Positions 43,622-53,806 of a DNA stretch of 64,000 nt are shown here, one piece after another. Below the pieces are notes generated by a model, which searched no databases, was not told the origin of the DNA, and saw only the letters and a program-made list of their open reading frames with translations. Made by a program: the position numbers and the translations under genes. Origin of the DNA: Bog-532 sp963824545 (GTDB lineage: Bacteria; Actinomycetota; Actinomycetes; Streptosporangiales; Streptosporangiaceae); contig CAWGPP010000021.1 of assembly GCA_963824545.1 (NCBI GenBank), positions 26,633 to 90,632 on the forward strand, read 5' to 3'. Numbering within the stretch: position 1 is the first letter of the stretch; the number at the start of each line of letters is the position of its first letter.

Positions 43622-44485
43622 TTACCCGGCCTCTCGCACGCCGCGGTGCCACGACAGCGCCGCCCGCTGGACGCCGTTAAGTATCGCGTTGAGCAGGTAG
43701 CCGAGGATGCCGAGCACCACGATCGTGCACCACAGCTCGGTCAGGTCGAAGGAGTTCTGCGCGTTCAGCATCTCGTAGCCGATGCCGTTGCTGCTCCCGA
43801 CAAGCTCGGAGAAGACCATCAGGATCAGGGCCAGCGACAGCGACAGCCGGAATCCGGTGAAGATCTTCGGCATCGCCGACGGGATGATCAGCTGGGTCAG
43901 CCGCTCGCTGCGGGACAGCCGGAACGCGCGGGCCGTCTCCAGCTGCACCGGGTCGACCGAGCTGGCCCCGTCGATGGTGTTGAGCAGGATCGGCCAGATG
44001 GTGCCGAACGCGATCGTCGCCACTTCCATCTGCGTGCCGATCTTGAACAGGGCGAGGAACACCGGGGCCAGCGTGACCACCGGGAGCGCCCGCCCGAACT
44101 GCAGCAGCGGCTCCAGGTACCCCGATACGGCCGGGGACCGGCCGATCGCGACGCCGAGCGGTATCCCGATAACGGTGGCGATGGCCAGCCCGGCCAGCGT
44201 CCGCCAGATGCTGGGCAGCAGGTTCCCGGTCGCGTCGGCGGTCAGGAAGACGTGCGCGGGCGGGCCGGAGAACCACAGGTGGTACATCCGGGCCAGGATC
44301 GCCGACGGCGGCGGGAAGAATGGGCTGTGATGCCCGGACGCCCATAGCTGCCACACGCCGACCCCGGCGATCAGCACGACCCAGCGCCACACCCAGCTCA
44401 GCCGGAACCGCCGGGCGCCGCGGGCCCGGCCGGTCCCGCGCGAAGGGGGCGCGACCCGATCCCGCGCGGCCGTCGGCGGGCTCAC
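43622..44485 (-). CDS. ABC importer permease (SsuC/TauC type), second of pair
   Basis: GTG 44485 overlaps the upstream permease stop (GTGA), so 287 residues; in-frame codons further upstream are a shadow. Six membrane helices, with the EAA-type cytoplasmic loop in RAFRLSRSERLTQLIIPSAMPKIFTGFRLS, the class signature. Probably forms a heterodimer with the upstream permease. Confidence 0.9.
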   Translation of the reverse strand: MSPPTAARDRVAPPSRGTGRARGARRFRLSWVWRWVVLIAGVGVWQLWASGHHSPFFPPPSAILARMYHLWFSGPPAHVFLTADATGNLLPSIWRTLAGLAIATVIGIPLGVAIGRSPAVSGYLEPLLQFGRALPVVTLAPVFLALFKIGTQMEVATIAFGTIWPILLNTIDGASSVDPVQLETARAFRLSRSERLTQLIIPSAMPKIFTGFRLSLSLALILMVFSELVGSSNGIGYEMLNAQNSFDLTELWCTIVVLGILGYLLNAILNGVQRAALSWHRGVREAG

Positions 44486-45345
44486 GAGATCTCCGCCAGC
44501 CGCGTGTGGTTCCAGGGCAGCAGCCGGTGTTCCGCGCCGAGAATGGCCCGGTCCAGCACCAGGCCGAGGATCCCGGCCCAGACCGTCGCGGCCAGGATGA
44601 TGGGCAGGTTGCCCGCGCCCGCGCTGTAGTCGGCGATGAAGGCGCCGAGCCCGGCCCCGTTGATCCGGCCGGTGATGTAACCGGCGCCGATGTCCAGGAT
44701 GATCGCCACCGACGAGGCCAGCCGGATCCCGGTGGCGATGAACGGGGCGGCGCTGGGCAGCGACACCATCCGGACGGTGTCGATCCGGGAGAACCCGAAC
44801 GCCCGGTGCGTCTCCTTGGCCACCGGATCGACGTCGTCCAGGCCGGCCATCGTGTTGTAGAGCACCGGCCAGATCGCGCCGTAGACGATGAGCGTCACCG
44901 ACGTCCGCAGACCCGGCCCCAGCACCAGGCTGACCAGCAGGATAAGCGCGACCGAGGGAATCGGCCGGAGGAACTCGACCACCGCGCGGGTCGCGACGCG
45001 GACGCCCGGCAGGCTGCCCAGCAGCACGCCGAGCGGGACGCCGGCCACGACGGTCAGGGCCAGCCCGGCCGCCCACGCCTCGATGGTCGCGCCGAGGTCG
45101 GCGAGGAACCGGCCGTTGCCGAGCAGCAGCACGACATGGCCGAGCACGGTCGAGGTGAGCGGGAGGACCGACTGCGGGATGATCCCGGTCAGCCCCAGCA
45201 CCTCGGCGACGATGAGGAAGATGACGACCCCGGCCAGCCCGCGCGCCCACCGGGCGGCGCGGGCCTTCCGGGCCGGCGACGCGGCCGCCGCCCCCGGGTC
45301 GTCCGGGGACGGCGGCGCGTCAGCGGTCACGCTCGCATGGGACAT
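44482..45345 (-). CDS. ABC importer permease (SsuC/TauC type), first of pair
   Basis: 287 residues, six helices, with the EAA loop in AFGFSRIDTVRMVSLPSAAPFIATGIRLAS. Charged N-terminal tail. The start at 45345 is 8 bp after the end of the binding-protein gene, consistent with one operon: binding protein, permease, permease, then ATPase beyond the scar. Confidence 0.9.
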   Translation of the reverse strand: MSHASVTADAPPSPDDPGAAAASPARKARAARWARGLAGVVIFLIVAEVLGLTGIIPQSVLPLTSTVLGHVVLLLGNGRFLADLGATIEAWAAGLALTVVAGVPLGVLLGSLPGVRVATRAVVEFLRPIPSVALILLVSLVLGPGLRTSVTLIVYGAIWPVLYNTMAGLDDVDPVAKETHRAFGFSRIDTVRMVSLPSAAPFIATGIRLASSVAIILDIGAGYITGRINGAGLGAFIADYSAGAGNLPIILAATVWAGILGLVLDRAILGAEHRLLPWNHTRLAEIS

Positions 45346-45352
45346 AGGCGGA

Positions 45353-46360
45353 TCAGTGGAACAGCAGCCCGCTGGCGCTGAGCGAGGTGGTCGGCAGGCC
45401 GCCGCTGCCCATCAGCGTGATGACCTTCTGCAGCTGCGCCGGGTCCAGCGTGCTGGGGTAGTTGTTCAGCGGGACCGCGGCCGCCGCCTGCGGGGTGATC
45501 TTGATGTACGTCGGCAGGATCGACTTCACCGCGCCCGGGTTGGCGTTGGCGTAGGCCTGCGCCTTCAGCAGCGCGGTCTGGAAGGCGCGGGCCGTGTTCG
45601 GGTTCTGCTGGGCCCACGACTGGGTGGCGAAGTAGCCGGACATCGGCATGTCGGCCACCGGGCCGTCACAGGAGGAGACGACCTCCTTGGCGCCGTCGCT
45701 GGCCTCCGCGCCGGTGAGGAACGGCTCCACCGCGCTGATCGCGTTGACCTGGTGGGCCTTGAGCGCCGCGATCATGTTCGGGAACGGGACCACGACGTAG
45801 TGCACCGACGACGGGTTGACCCCGTCCGCTTTGAGGACGGCGTTGAGGGTCAGCGTCTGGATGTTGTTGGTCAGGTTCACCGCGACCGTCTTGCCGGCCA
45901 GGTCGGCGGGCTTGCTGATGCCGGACGACGGCAGCGCCGCGATCCCGAACGTGTTCGGCTGGCACGTCACGCCCTCGGCCAGGACCTTGAATTGGGTCGT
46001 GCCCTTGGCCTGCGCCTCGAAGTAGGAGACGTAGTTCGCGCCGCCAATGATGGCGATCGTGCCGTGCAGCATGTCCGGGATGGCCTGGGTGCTCTGCGTC
46101 ACCGGGGCGATGGTGACGGTCAGGCCCTCCTGCGAGAAGTAGCCGAGCTTGTTGGCCAGGTACAGGCCGGCGTCGTCGACGACCGGCAGGGCGCCCACCG
46201 TGATGTGCGACTGCTCGAGGGCGCTGGCCGATGCGGACGGCGATTTCGCTCCGGATGAATTCGATGCGTTCGATGACCCCGAGCTGCTGCAGCCGGCGGC
46301 CAGCAGCGCGGTCGCCACACCCGCGGTTGCCGCGAGAGATAGCCGGCGAGGAGACCTCAT
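45353..46360 (-). CDS. ABC substrate-binding lipoprotein (NMT1/THI5-like), paralogue 1
   Basis: 335 residues. Signal peptide with lipobox LLAAGC, a Ser/Asn-rich linker, then the periplasmic-binding fold: ITVGALPVVDDAGLYLANKLGYFSQEGL, LHGTIAIIGGANYVSYFEA, AVNLTNNIQTLTLNAVLK. TAAGGAGC precedes the start. NMT1-like proteins bind small aromatic, sulfonate or pyrimidine compounds; the ligand is unknown. First gene of the importer operon. Confidence 0.9.
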   Translation of the reverse strand: MRSPRRLSLAATAGVATALLAAGCSSSGSSNASNSSGAKSPSASASALEQSHITVGALPVVDDAGLYLANKLGYFSQEGLTVTIAPVTQSTQAIPDMLHGTIAIIGGANYVSYFEAQAKGTTQFKVLAEGVTCQPNTFGIAALPSSGISKPADLAGKTVAVNLTNNIQTLTLNAVLKADGVNPSSVHYVVVPFPNMIAALKAHQVNAISAVEPFLTGAEASDGAKEVVSSCDGPVADMPMSGYFATQSWAQQNPNTARAFQTALLKAQAYANANPGAVKSILPTYIKITPQAAAAVPLNNYPSTLDPAQLQKVITLMGSGGLPTTSLSASGLLFH

Positions 46361-46749
46361 TGACGCTCCTTACGTGGATAACGGCTGAACGGCCGTTGTC
46401 TGGGCAATTGGCGCCGGCGGCCAGCGGCCGGCGATAAAGCTGGCCCCCCGCGCCAATACAGCAGGAGACTGTCGTGGCGCGTCATAATTATTACCAAGTC
46501 CCGGCCGCGTCCGTGGACGCGGGGCAGACGACGTTAGGTAACGGTTCGCGATTTCCAGGATACCGGCACGTACAGTTATTTTTAAGAGACTTAACGTAAT
46601 TGATGCAGGCCAGAACGATATACGCGGCAGCGTTTGCGCGGCAAATTTAGGCCTTCAGGGCGGCGCGCTTAATGGCCTGACGTGAACGCGTTGTACCTAG
46701 CAGCCGGATCCATATTGTTTTTGGCGCAGCCTTTTAACCGGGATGTAAC
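46361..46749. other. Gene-free region between the two binding-protein genes
   Basis: 389 bp, AT-richer than its surroundings. It presumably holds the importer promoter. CCGCGTCC/GGACGCGG (46505-46522) forms a short palindrome. I looked for TPP or other riboswitch cores and saw none. Confidence 0.4.
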
Positions 46750-47745
46750 TCAGTGGAACAGCAGCGGCTGAACCGTGAAATTGGGATTGAGCAGGCCACC
46801 GTTGATCATCAGCTCGGCCACCCGCTGTACGTGCGTGTAGTCCAGCGACGTGGGGAACTGACCCAGGTTGACGACCGCGGACTGCTCCGGCGTCAGGCTC
46901 TTGATGTAGTCGGGCAGGACCTGCTCGACGGCGGCCCGGCTGGCGTCCGCCAGGGCCTGCCCCCGCTCCATCGCCGCCTGGAACGCGCGGGCCGTGTTCG
47001 GGTACTTCTGCGCCCACGCCTGGGTCGAGAAGTACCCCGACATCGGGAAGTTCCTGGTCGGGCCGGTGCACGTCGACATGACGGGCTGCGCGCCGTAGGC
47101 CAGTTCGGCCGCGGTGATGAACGGCTCGACCACGCTGATCGCGTCCACCTGATGCGCGCTGAGCGCCGCCGCCATCTTGGGGAACGGGATCACCCGGTAA
47201 TGCACGGCCGACGGGCTGATGCCGGACGTCTGCAGCGCCGTGTTGGTCAGCAGCGTCTGGATGTTGCTGAGCACGTTGACCGCGATCGTCTTGCCCACCA
47301 GGCTGGCCGGTGACGTGATGCGCGAGCCGGGCAGCGCGAGGATCTCGAAGGTGTCCGCGCTGCACGCTTGCCCGTCGACCAGGATCTTGAACTGGCCGAC
47401 GTGCCCGCTCGCGTCGGCCTGCAGGAACGACACGTAGTTCGCGCCGGCCACGATGTCCACCTGGCCGTGCAGCATCTCCGGGATGGCGTCCGGGCTGGCC
47501 GGGATGGGCTGGATGGTGACGTTCAGCCCGGCGTCCCTGAAATAGCCCTCTTTCTGGGCCAGGAACAGCCCGGCGGTGTCCACCACCGGCAGCGAGCCCA
47601 CGACCAGGCTGGTCTTCTCGAGATGGGCGGAGGTCGTGGCCGGCGTGGTGCCCGCGCTGGAGCCGCTGCACGCGGCAGCGGCCAGCGCCACGGCGAGGGT
47701 GCCGGCGGCGGCCAGGGATGCCCGCCCGGCACGGGTGAACCTCAT
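46750..47745 (-). CDS. ABC substrate-binding lipoprotein (NMT1/THI5-like), paralogue 2
   Basis: 331 residues from ATG 47745, with TAAGGAGC upstream, identical to the site of paralogue 1. Lipobox ALAAAACSG, then VVGSLPVVDTAGLFLAQKEGYFRDAGL, LHGQVDIVAGANYVSFLQA, AVNVLSNIQTLLTNTALQ. It is clearly a paralogue of the 45353-46360 protein over its whole length, including the terminal LLFH. It has no permease or ATPase of its own and probably shares the importer downstream. Confidence 0.9.
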   Translation of the reverse strand: MRFTRAGRASLAAAGTLAVALAAAACSGSSAGTTPATTSAHLEKTSLVVGSLPVVDTAGLFLAQKEGYFRDAGLNVTIQPIPASPDAIPEMLHGQVDIVAGANYVSFLQADASGHVGQFKILVDGQACSADTFEILALPGSRITSPASLVGKTIAVNVLSNIQTLLTNTALQTSGISPSAVHYRVIPFPKMAAALSAHQVDAISVVEPFITAAELAYGAQPVMSTCTGPTRNFPMSGYFSTQAWAQKYPNTARAFQAAMERGQALADASRAAVEQVLPDYIKSLTPEQSAVVNLGQFPTSLDYTHVQRVAELMINGGLLNPNFTVQPLLFH

Positions 47746-47859
47746 GGTGCTCCTTAGGGGCGGCGAGCCAAACCGGAGGCTTCGGATTAAATAGGACATC
47801 TATATGCGGGCCGGTGCTTACCGTATCAGTGCGTCCGGAGCCAGGTACGGGATTCCCGC

Positions 47860-48045
47860 TTCCGCGTTCCGTTCCCGTTCCGTCCGCGTTCCGTCCGCGT
47901 TCCGTTCCTGCTCCGGTCGTCATCGCCGCAGGTCAGAGGGGGCAGTGGGGGTCCGCGCTGGGCCGCGTCCCCGTTCCGTCCGCGTTCCGTCCCGTTCCGT
48001 TCCCGTTCCGTCCGCGTTCCGTTCCCGTTCCGGCTCCGCCCCGGA
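47860..48045. repeat. GTTCCGTTCCCGTTCCGTCC-type tandem repeats in a 1.3-kb gene-free gap
   Basis: Dozens of short units (CGTTCCGTCCG, GTTCCCGTTCCG) run from about 47860 to 48045. The full gap 47746-49069 separates the importer from the conservon. No gene in it has a credible start and composition. The last 500 bp are AT-richer and should hold the conservon promoter. Confidence 0.7.
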
Positions 48046-49069
48046 CCGGGTGTTCCCTCCCGTTTGGGTCGTTTCGGCAGTCCCGGCCGGTTCCGGGCGA
48101 GCTTGCCGGTATGGCCGGGGCCCCGTGTTGCGCCCTGCGCGTCCCGGCCGGATTCCCGCTTCCTTCGTCCGGCCGGCCCAAAAGGTGCGGCCTCCGCCCG
48201 GGAACACCGGTTGTGCGGTTTCCGTGACCATGCGTGAGAAAAGGGCGCCCGGGCCGCGGCCGGCGGGCGGCGCGAGGCGCGTCCGGCCGGTTACGTTACG
48301 GTCATACCGGCGGCCCCCGGAGATGCGTAAATTTCCGCCCAGCGTCCTGCGGCCGGCGTAAATTATGGTCATCTGCGTGCCATTTGCGGTCGGCCCTGTC
48401 GGCGGCCTCCGGTAAGCACGCGTTCACGTCTCCGGATGAATGGCCGGGCCCCTGAGCGCCCTATCTTTTGCCGTTGCGGGTCCTTTACGCTCCGCCGGCT
48501 ATACCCGGGCGCTCATTTACGGGCAGTGCCAGGAGGGGCGCGTAACGTCACGCTACCGCCGATGCATTCGTTCGCATCGGCCGTCTCCCCGGCAGCCGGC
48601 CTCACGATGTGGCGGGTTGCCCCTTATTCGTTACAAATAGTCACTATTAACGCCACGTGACCAATTTCGCGTAGGGTGGCACGTTGCCGGTAACCAACTG
48701 CATTGACGCAGGTCACAGCCATGACAACGATGGGTCGGGGGTGGGCCGCTCACCCGCCGCGCCAGGCGACGTTCCAGGTCAGATGGGGCCCTGGCCGGGA
48801 GGTGCCGCCGAGTGTCCGCGAACGGTGGTCCCGCCTACCGCAACCTTGCACAAAATTACTGGCGAATACGCCCTGAGTGACCGAGGGAAGATGATTATAT
48901 GTCCTTACCCGTTTTGCGACTCCGACGCTGGCGTTGCCTCGGTCGTCCGGAAGTCGCTCGCCTGTGGTGAACGTCGTGGTGGGAAAGAGGGGTGCGATGT
49001 TGTGCGGCTTCTGTCGTAGAGGCCCGGCGGCTGTCCTCGGAACCCCTGTCCGTGTGAGGTGCGAAAGCA

Positions 49070-52000
49070 GTGCGTAGGCGTCCGGTGACAGGCCAGCCCG
49101 ACGGCGGCGAGGGACCCGGCGTACCAGCCGGAGCCCACGCCATCGCCGGTGCTGATACCGCGGGGGACGGTAACGGGGGTACGGCCACAATGACCGCGCC
49201 CCCCGGTTCCCCCGGTTCGCCTGGAACCGGCGGGCCGGATGAGGCACCCCGGGCTGCCGCGCGGGGGAACTCGCGGCTGGCCCTCAGCAACTGGCGGGTG
49301 CGCTGGCGGCTGCTCGCCCTGATCGTCGTCCCGACCATCGCCGCGGTGATCCTCGGCGGCCTGCGGATCAGCTCCGGCGCGAGCAGCGCGGTCGCCTTCA
49401 AGCGCACCGAGAACCTGGCCGTACTGAACAGCACCATCATCCGGCTGGCGCAGAGCATGGAGGACGAGCGCGATCTCACGGCCGGCTGGATCGCGGCCGG
49501 CCGGCCGCTGGGCACGGCACCGATCTATACCGCCCTGCTGAATCAGCGGTCCAAGACCGAGGAGGCTATCCAGCAGGTCACCGGGGACGCGAACAACATC
49601 GGCTCGGGTTACTCCCCGGCCATCCGGCAGTCGCTGAGCGCGGTCCTGGCCCGGATCAGCGACCTGGACCAACTCCGCAACGCCGCCACGCCGCCGGCGG
49701 GCAAGATCCCGGTCCAGCCGCTGATCGGGGACTACACGAACTCGATCGACACGCTGCTGACCTTCACGAGCATGACCGGCGCGGGCACCAGCGACGCCAC
49801 GCTCTCCAGCGAGGTCGTCACGCTCACCGCGCTGGCCCGGGCCGAGGATCAGGCCTCGGAGCAGCGCGGCACGCTGTTCGCGGCGCTGACCGCGCAGCAG
49901 TTCCCGCCCCAGGGCCTGCAGGCCCTGCAGAGCGAGCAGGCCCAGGAGGCCGCCGCCGAGCAGGACTTCCAGAGCTCCGCCACGCTGGCGCAGCAGCAGC
50001 TGTTCCAGAACACCGTCAGCGGCCCGAAGGTTGACCAGGCGGCGCTCGAAGAGAACATCGCCACCCAGACCAGTAACAACGGCAGCGCCAGCATCGGCGT
50101 GACGCCCGCGCTGGCCCCGTCCACGTGGTTCACCAACATGACCACCACGGTGCAGGACATGCGCTTCGTGGAGAGCAAGCTGATCAGCTCGATCCTGGAC
50201 CGGAGCCGGTCGCTGCAGTCGTCGGCCACCCGGTCCGCGGTCATCGTCAGCGTCATCACGCTGGTCCTGCTGATCCTGGTCCTGCTGATCACCACGTTCG
50301 TGGCGCGGTCGATGATCCGCCCGCTGCGCCGGCTGCGGGAGGACGCCCTCGACATCGCGGGTACCCGGCTGCCGGACACGGTGCGCCGTCTCAGTGAGAC
50401 GGAAGGCTCCGACGAGAGCGTCGAGATTGAGCCCATCGCCGTCTCCTCCACCGACGAGATCGGTGAAGTGGCGCGGGCCTTCGACCAGGTGCACCGGGAA
50501 GCCGTCCGGCTGGCCGCCGACGAGGCCATGCTGCGCGGCAACCTGAACGCGATGTTCGTCAACCTGTCCCGGCGCAGCCAGTCGCTGATCGAGCGCCAGA
50601 TCTCGCTCATCGACTCCCTAGAACAAGGTGAGCAGGACTCCTCCCGGCTGGGCAGCCTGTTCCGCCTGGACCACCTGGCCACCCGCATGCGCCGGAACTC
50701 GGAGAACCTGCTGGTTCTCGCCGGGCACGAGGCCTCGCGGCGGTGGAGCCAGCCCGTTCCGCTGGTGGACGTGCTCCGTGCGGCCATCTCCGAGATCGAG
50801 CAGTACGAGCGGGTCGTGCTGAACGTCCAGCCCGGCATCACGGTGGTGGGCCAGGCCGTCAACGACGTCGTGCACCTGGTCGCGGAACTGGTCGAGAACG
50901 CGACGACATTCTCGCCCGAGGACACCCAGGTGTTCGTCTCCGGGCAGCCGCTGACCAGCGGCGGTGTGCTCCTCGACATCACCGACGGCGGTGTCGGCAT
51001 CTCAGATCAGGAGATGGGCCACGCCAACTGGCGGCTCGACAACCCGCCCGTCGTCGACGTCGGCGTGTCCCGGCGGATGGGCCTGTTCGTGGTCGGCCGC
51101 CTCGCGGCGCGGCACGGGGTCCGGGTGCGCCTCCGGCACGCCTCGGCCGGCGGCCTGACCGCGCTGGTGTGGCTGCCGGACACGGTCGCCGCCCAGGAGG
51201 GCGCGCCACTCGGCCGGCTGCGCCGCTTCGAGGCGGGAGACTACGGGCCCAACCCGTCGCTGTCCGCTCCGCCGGCCGGCGGAGCCGGGGGCGCCCTGCC
51301 GACCCGGCCGGGGCTCAGCCAGGCGGGCAGCGCGGCCGCGCAGGCCGCCGCGGCCGCCCGCATCCCGCGCTTCTCGCCGCCGACCGGGAACGGCCCGGGC
51401 ACCGGCCCGCAGCCACGTATCGGCACCGGCCCGCAGCCGGTGGCTCCCGGCGCCGGCGCTGGCCAACGGCGGCGCCCGCGGGTTCAGTTCACCCGGCCAG
51501 GCCGGCCCTCAGGCACCCACGCCCCCCGGCGGCCCGGGAACCGGCGCCCCGGGCGGCAACGGCTTCACCATGCCGTTCCGGCCGACGAACGGCGGAATAC
51601 CCCCGGCGGGCACGCCCGCCGACCCGGGCAGCCAGCCCGGCGGCTACCCCGATCCGGCCGGCCCGGGCGGTGCTGGCGGTCCAGGCGATGGCAGTGCCCT
51701 GGGACCGCCCAACGGCGACAATGGTGTGCGGGTGCCCAATCCACCGGAGAACGGGCACGACCAGCGGCTGCCGATCTTCGACACCCTGGAGTCCGACTGG
51801 TTCCGGCGCAGCGGGACGACGCACGCCGGCGGCCAGACCAAGACCGCCACGGCCGCAGACCAGGCGGCGTGGCACTCTCCTGCGGATGAGGGCTGGCGCG
51901 CGGCCGAGACGGTCGCCGCGCCGACGACGGGAGCCACAACATCCGCAGGACTTCCGCGGCGTGTGCCGCGGGCTAATCTCGTTCCCGGGTCGGTCGGCGA

Positions 52001-52142
52001 ACCGGACGCGGCGAGCGACGGCAGCAGTACGAGTAGCGGGGGACCCTCTCGCTCGGCAGAGGAAGTCCGTAGCAGGCTGGCGAGTTTCCAGCGGGGCGTG
52101 CGCGAGGCGCGTGCGGCCGCACCTAAGACCGAGGAGCCATAG
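49070..52142 (+). CDS. cvnA: Conservon sensor-kinase-like protein CvnA (nitrate/nitrite-sensing-type domain), with an apparent frameshift near the C-terminus
   Basis: Order: short Gly/Pro-rich N-terminus, TM helix (WRLLALIVVPTIAAVILGG), a ~270-residue extracellular all-helical NIT-like sensor (MEDERDLTAGWIA), TM helix (AVIVSVITLVLLILVLLIT), HAMP (RPLRRLREDALDIA), helical segment RSQSLIERQISLIDSLEQ, and a HATPase domain (N-box AELVENATTFSPED, ITDGGVGIS, RRMGLFVVGRLAARHGV). A Pro/Gly tail follows. At about 51458-51462 the frame changes; a single-base deletion there restores ANGGARGFSSPGQ and runs on to the family C-terminus (LPIFDTLESDWFRR, VRSRLASFQRGVREA) ending 52142. Uncorrected, it reads an unrelated Arg-rich frame to 51889. 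First gene of the conservon. Confidence 0.88.
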
Positions 52143-52236
52143 GACGGATGAGAACCCCGCATGAACGGCATATCGTGCTAGAGATTAACCGACCGCAACG
52201 CAGAGCCCGGGCCTCCGGGCGGCGAGGAGGACACGA

Positions 52237-52671
52237 GTGAGCACGCCGGGTCGTCCGACGCAGGACCTTGGCTGGCTGATCACCAACTTCGTCGAGCGCG
52301 TCCCCGATGTCGCTCACGCGGTCGTTGTGTCGTCTGACGGGCTGCCGCTCGCGTTCTCCGCGGGATTCCCGCAAGAGCGCGCGGACCAGCTCGCCGCGGT
52401 CACCTCCGGGTTGACCAGCCTGACCCAGGGCGCGTCACGGGTCTTCGAAGGCGGGGCGGTCGTCCAGACCGTCGTGGAAATGCAGCGCGGCGTTCTCGTC
52501 ATCATGGCCATCAGCAACGGTTCCAGCCTCGCCGTTCTCGCGGCGTCGACGTGTGATCTGGGCCTGGTCGCGTACGAGATGACACTGCTGGTGGAGCGGG
52601 CGGGACGGGTTCTGACCCCGGCCACCCGGGGAATCATGCAGGCCTCCATTCCTGGGGACGGCAGACGGTGA
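52237..52671 (+). CDS. cvnB: Conservon roadblock/LC7 protein CvnB
   Basis: 144 residues from GTG 52237 (GAGGAGG upstream): a single roadblock/LC7 domain with LGWLITNFVERVPDVAHAVVVSSDGLPLA, GASRVFEGGAVVQTVVEM and AVLAASTCDLGLVAYEM. In conservons this protein binds the CvnA kinase and the CvnD GTPase. Position two of four. Confidence 0.93.
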   Translation: MSTPGRPTQDLGWLITNFVERVPDVAHAVVVSSDGLPLAFSAGFPQERADQLAAVTSGLTSLTQGASRVFEGGAVVQTVVEMQRGVLVIMAISNGSSLAVLAASTCDLGLVAYEMTLLVERAGRVLTPATRGIMQASIPGDGRR

Positions 52672-52683
52672 CCGGAGGATACG

Positions 52684-53223
52684 GTGGCGGGCCCGGGGCG
52701 GGGTGACGACCGCCAGCCTCCCTCCGGACCTCCTACGCGCGCGTGGGACAACCGGCCGGGGACCTGGGATGAGCGGTCGGGTTCAAGGAACCGTGGATCA
52801 AATCCGTCGTGGGACAGCAGCCGTTCCGGCTCGTGGGACAGCGCCCAGTCCCGCCGCGGGATGCAGCGTGCCGGCGACGAGGAAGCCGTCGGGCGGCTCG
52901 TCCGGCCGTACACGGTAACCGGCGGGCGCACCCAGCCGCGTTATCAGCTCCAGGTCGAGGCCCTGGTCACGGCGACGGTGTACGAGCCGCGCGATTTGTC
53001 TGTCCTGGCCCCCGAATGCCAGGCCATTCTGCAGTTCTGCCGGGACTGGAGGTCAGTGGCGGAGATCTCCGCCGTCCTGCGGCTGCCGCTCGGCGTGGCA
53101 CGAATTCTCATCGCGGATATGGGAGCCGACGGGCTGGTCCGCATCCACCAGCGCGAGGATGCAGAAGGCCGGCCGGACCTCAATCTGCTCGAAAGGGTAC
53201 TTAGTGGACTCCGTAAGATCTAG
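52684..53223 (+). CDS. cvnC: Conservon DUF742 protein CvnC
   Basis: 179 residues from GTG 52684 (GGAGG upstream). A disordered N-terminal half (WDNRPGTWDERSG, SWDSSRSGSWDSAQS) is followed by DUF742, beginning RLVRPYTVTGGRTQPRYQLQVEALV and including a winged-helix-like segment (CRDWRSVAEISAVLRLPLGVARILI). DUF742 is diagnostic of conservons. Overlaps cvnD by 20 bp. Confidence 0.93.
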   Translation: MAGPGRGDDRQPPSGPPTRAWDNRPGTWDERSGSRNRGSNPSWDSSRSGSWDSAQSRRGMQRAGDEEAVGRLVRPYTVTGGRTQPRYQLQVEALVTATVYEPRDLSVLAPECQAILQFCRDWRSVAEISAVLRLPLGVARILIADMGADGLVRIHQREDAEGRPDLNLLERVLSGLRKI

Positions 53224-53806
53224 CGTCGCCCAGCCACAGGGCGCTCCGGCGGCGATGACCTCCGTCAAGATCGTGGTCGCCGGCGGCTTCGGCGTCGGCA
53301 AGACCACGTTCGTCGGCTCGGTGTCGGAGATCACGCCGCTCACGACCGAGGCCCAGATGACGGTGGCCAGTACGGATGTGGACGACCTGTCGCACGTTCC
53401 GGACAAGAGCACCACCACGGTCGCGATGGACTTCGGCCGGATCACGCTGGAAAAGGACCTCATCCTCTATCTGTTCGGCACGCCCGGCCAGCACCGGTTC
53501 TGGTTCATGTGGGACGACCTCATCCAGGGCGCCATCGGGGCGGTCGTCCTCGTCGACACCCGGCGGCTCGCGGACTCCTTCCCCGCCGTTGACTACTTCG
53601 AGGCCAGCGGGCTGCCGTTCGTGATCGGCATCAACGGCTTCCACGGGCAGTTCCCGCACCGCTCCAAGGACGTGAGCGAGGCGCTGGCGATCTCACCCGA
53701 CGTGCCCGTCATCCCGTGTGACGCCCGGAACCGTGAGTCCACCAAGGCCACCCTGGTCACCCTGGTCGAGCACGCGATGAGCGTGCAGGCCGCCGGCCGT
53801 TACTGA
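53204..53806 (+). CDS. cvnD: Conservon small GTPase CvnD
   Basis: 200 residues. GTG 53204 is inside the end of cvnC, the usual arrangement. P-loop GGFGVGKTTFVG, switch region DKSTTTVAMDFGRI, a G3-like FGTPGQHRFW (Thr where Ras has Asp), and a degenerate NKxD (GINGFHG). It belongs to the MglA-like/conservon ATP/GTP-binding family. The membrane-associated Cvn complex is thought to be G-protein-like; CvnE (cytochrome P450), often next, is absent. Confidence 0.93.
   Translation: MDSVRSSVAQPQGAPAAMTSVKIVVAGGFGVGKTTFVGSVSEITPLTTEAQMTVASTDVDDLSHVPDKSTTTVAMDFGRITLEKDLILYLFGTPGQHRFWFMWDDLIQGAIGAVVLVDTRRLADSFPAVDYFEASGLPFVIGINGFHGQFPHRSKDVSEALAISPDVPVIPCDARNRESTKATLVTLVEHAMSVQAAGRY

Noticed and set aside
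44486..45250. N-terminal extension of the second permease
   Set aside because: It covers the first permease gene out of frame; GTG 44485 in a GTGA overlap is the better start.
47920..48372. Minus-strand open frame over the GTTCC repeats
   Set aside because: Entirely simple repeat (TERGRNADGTG); no start support.
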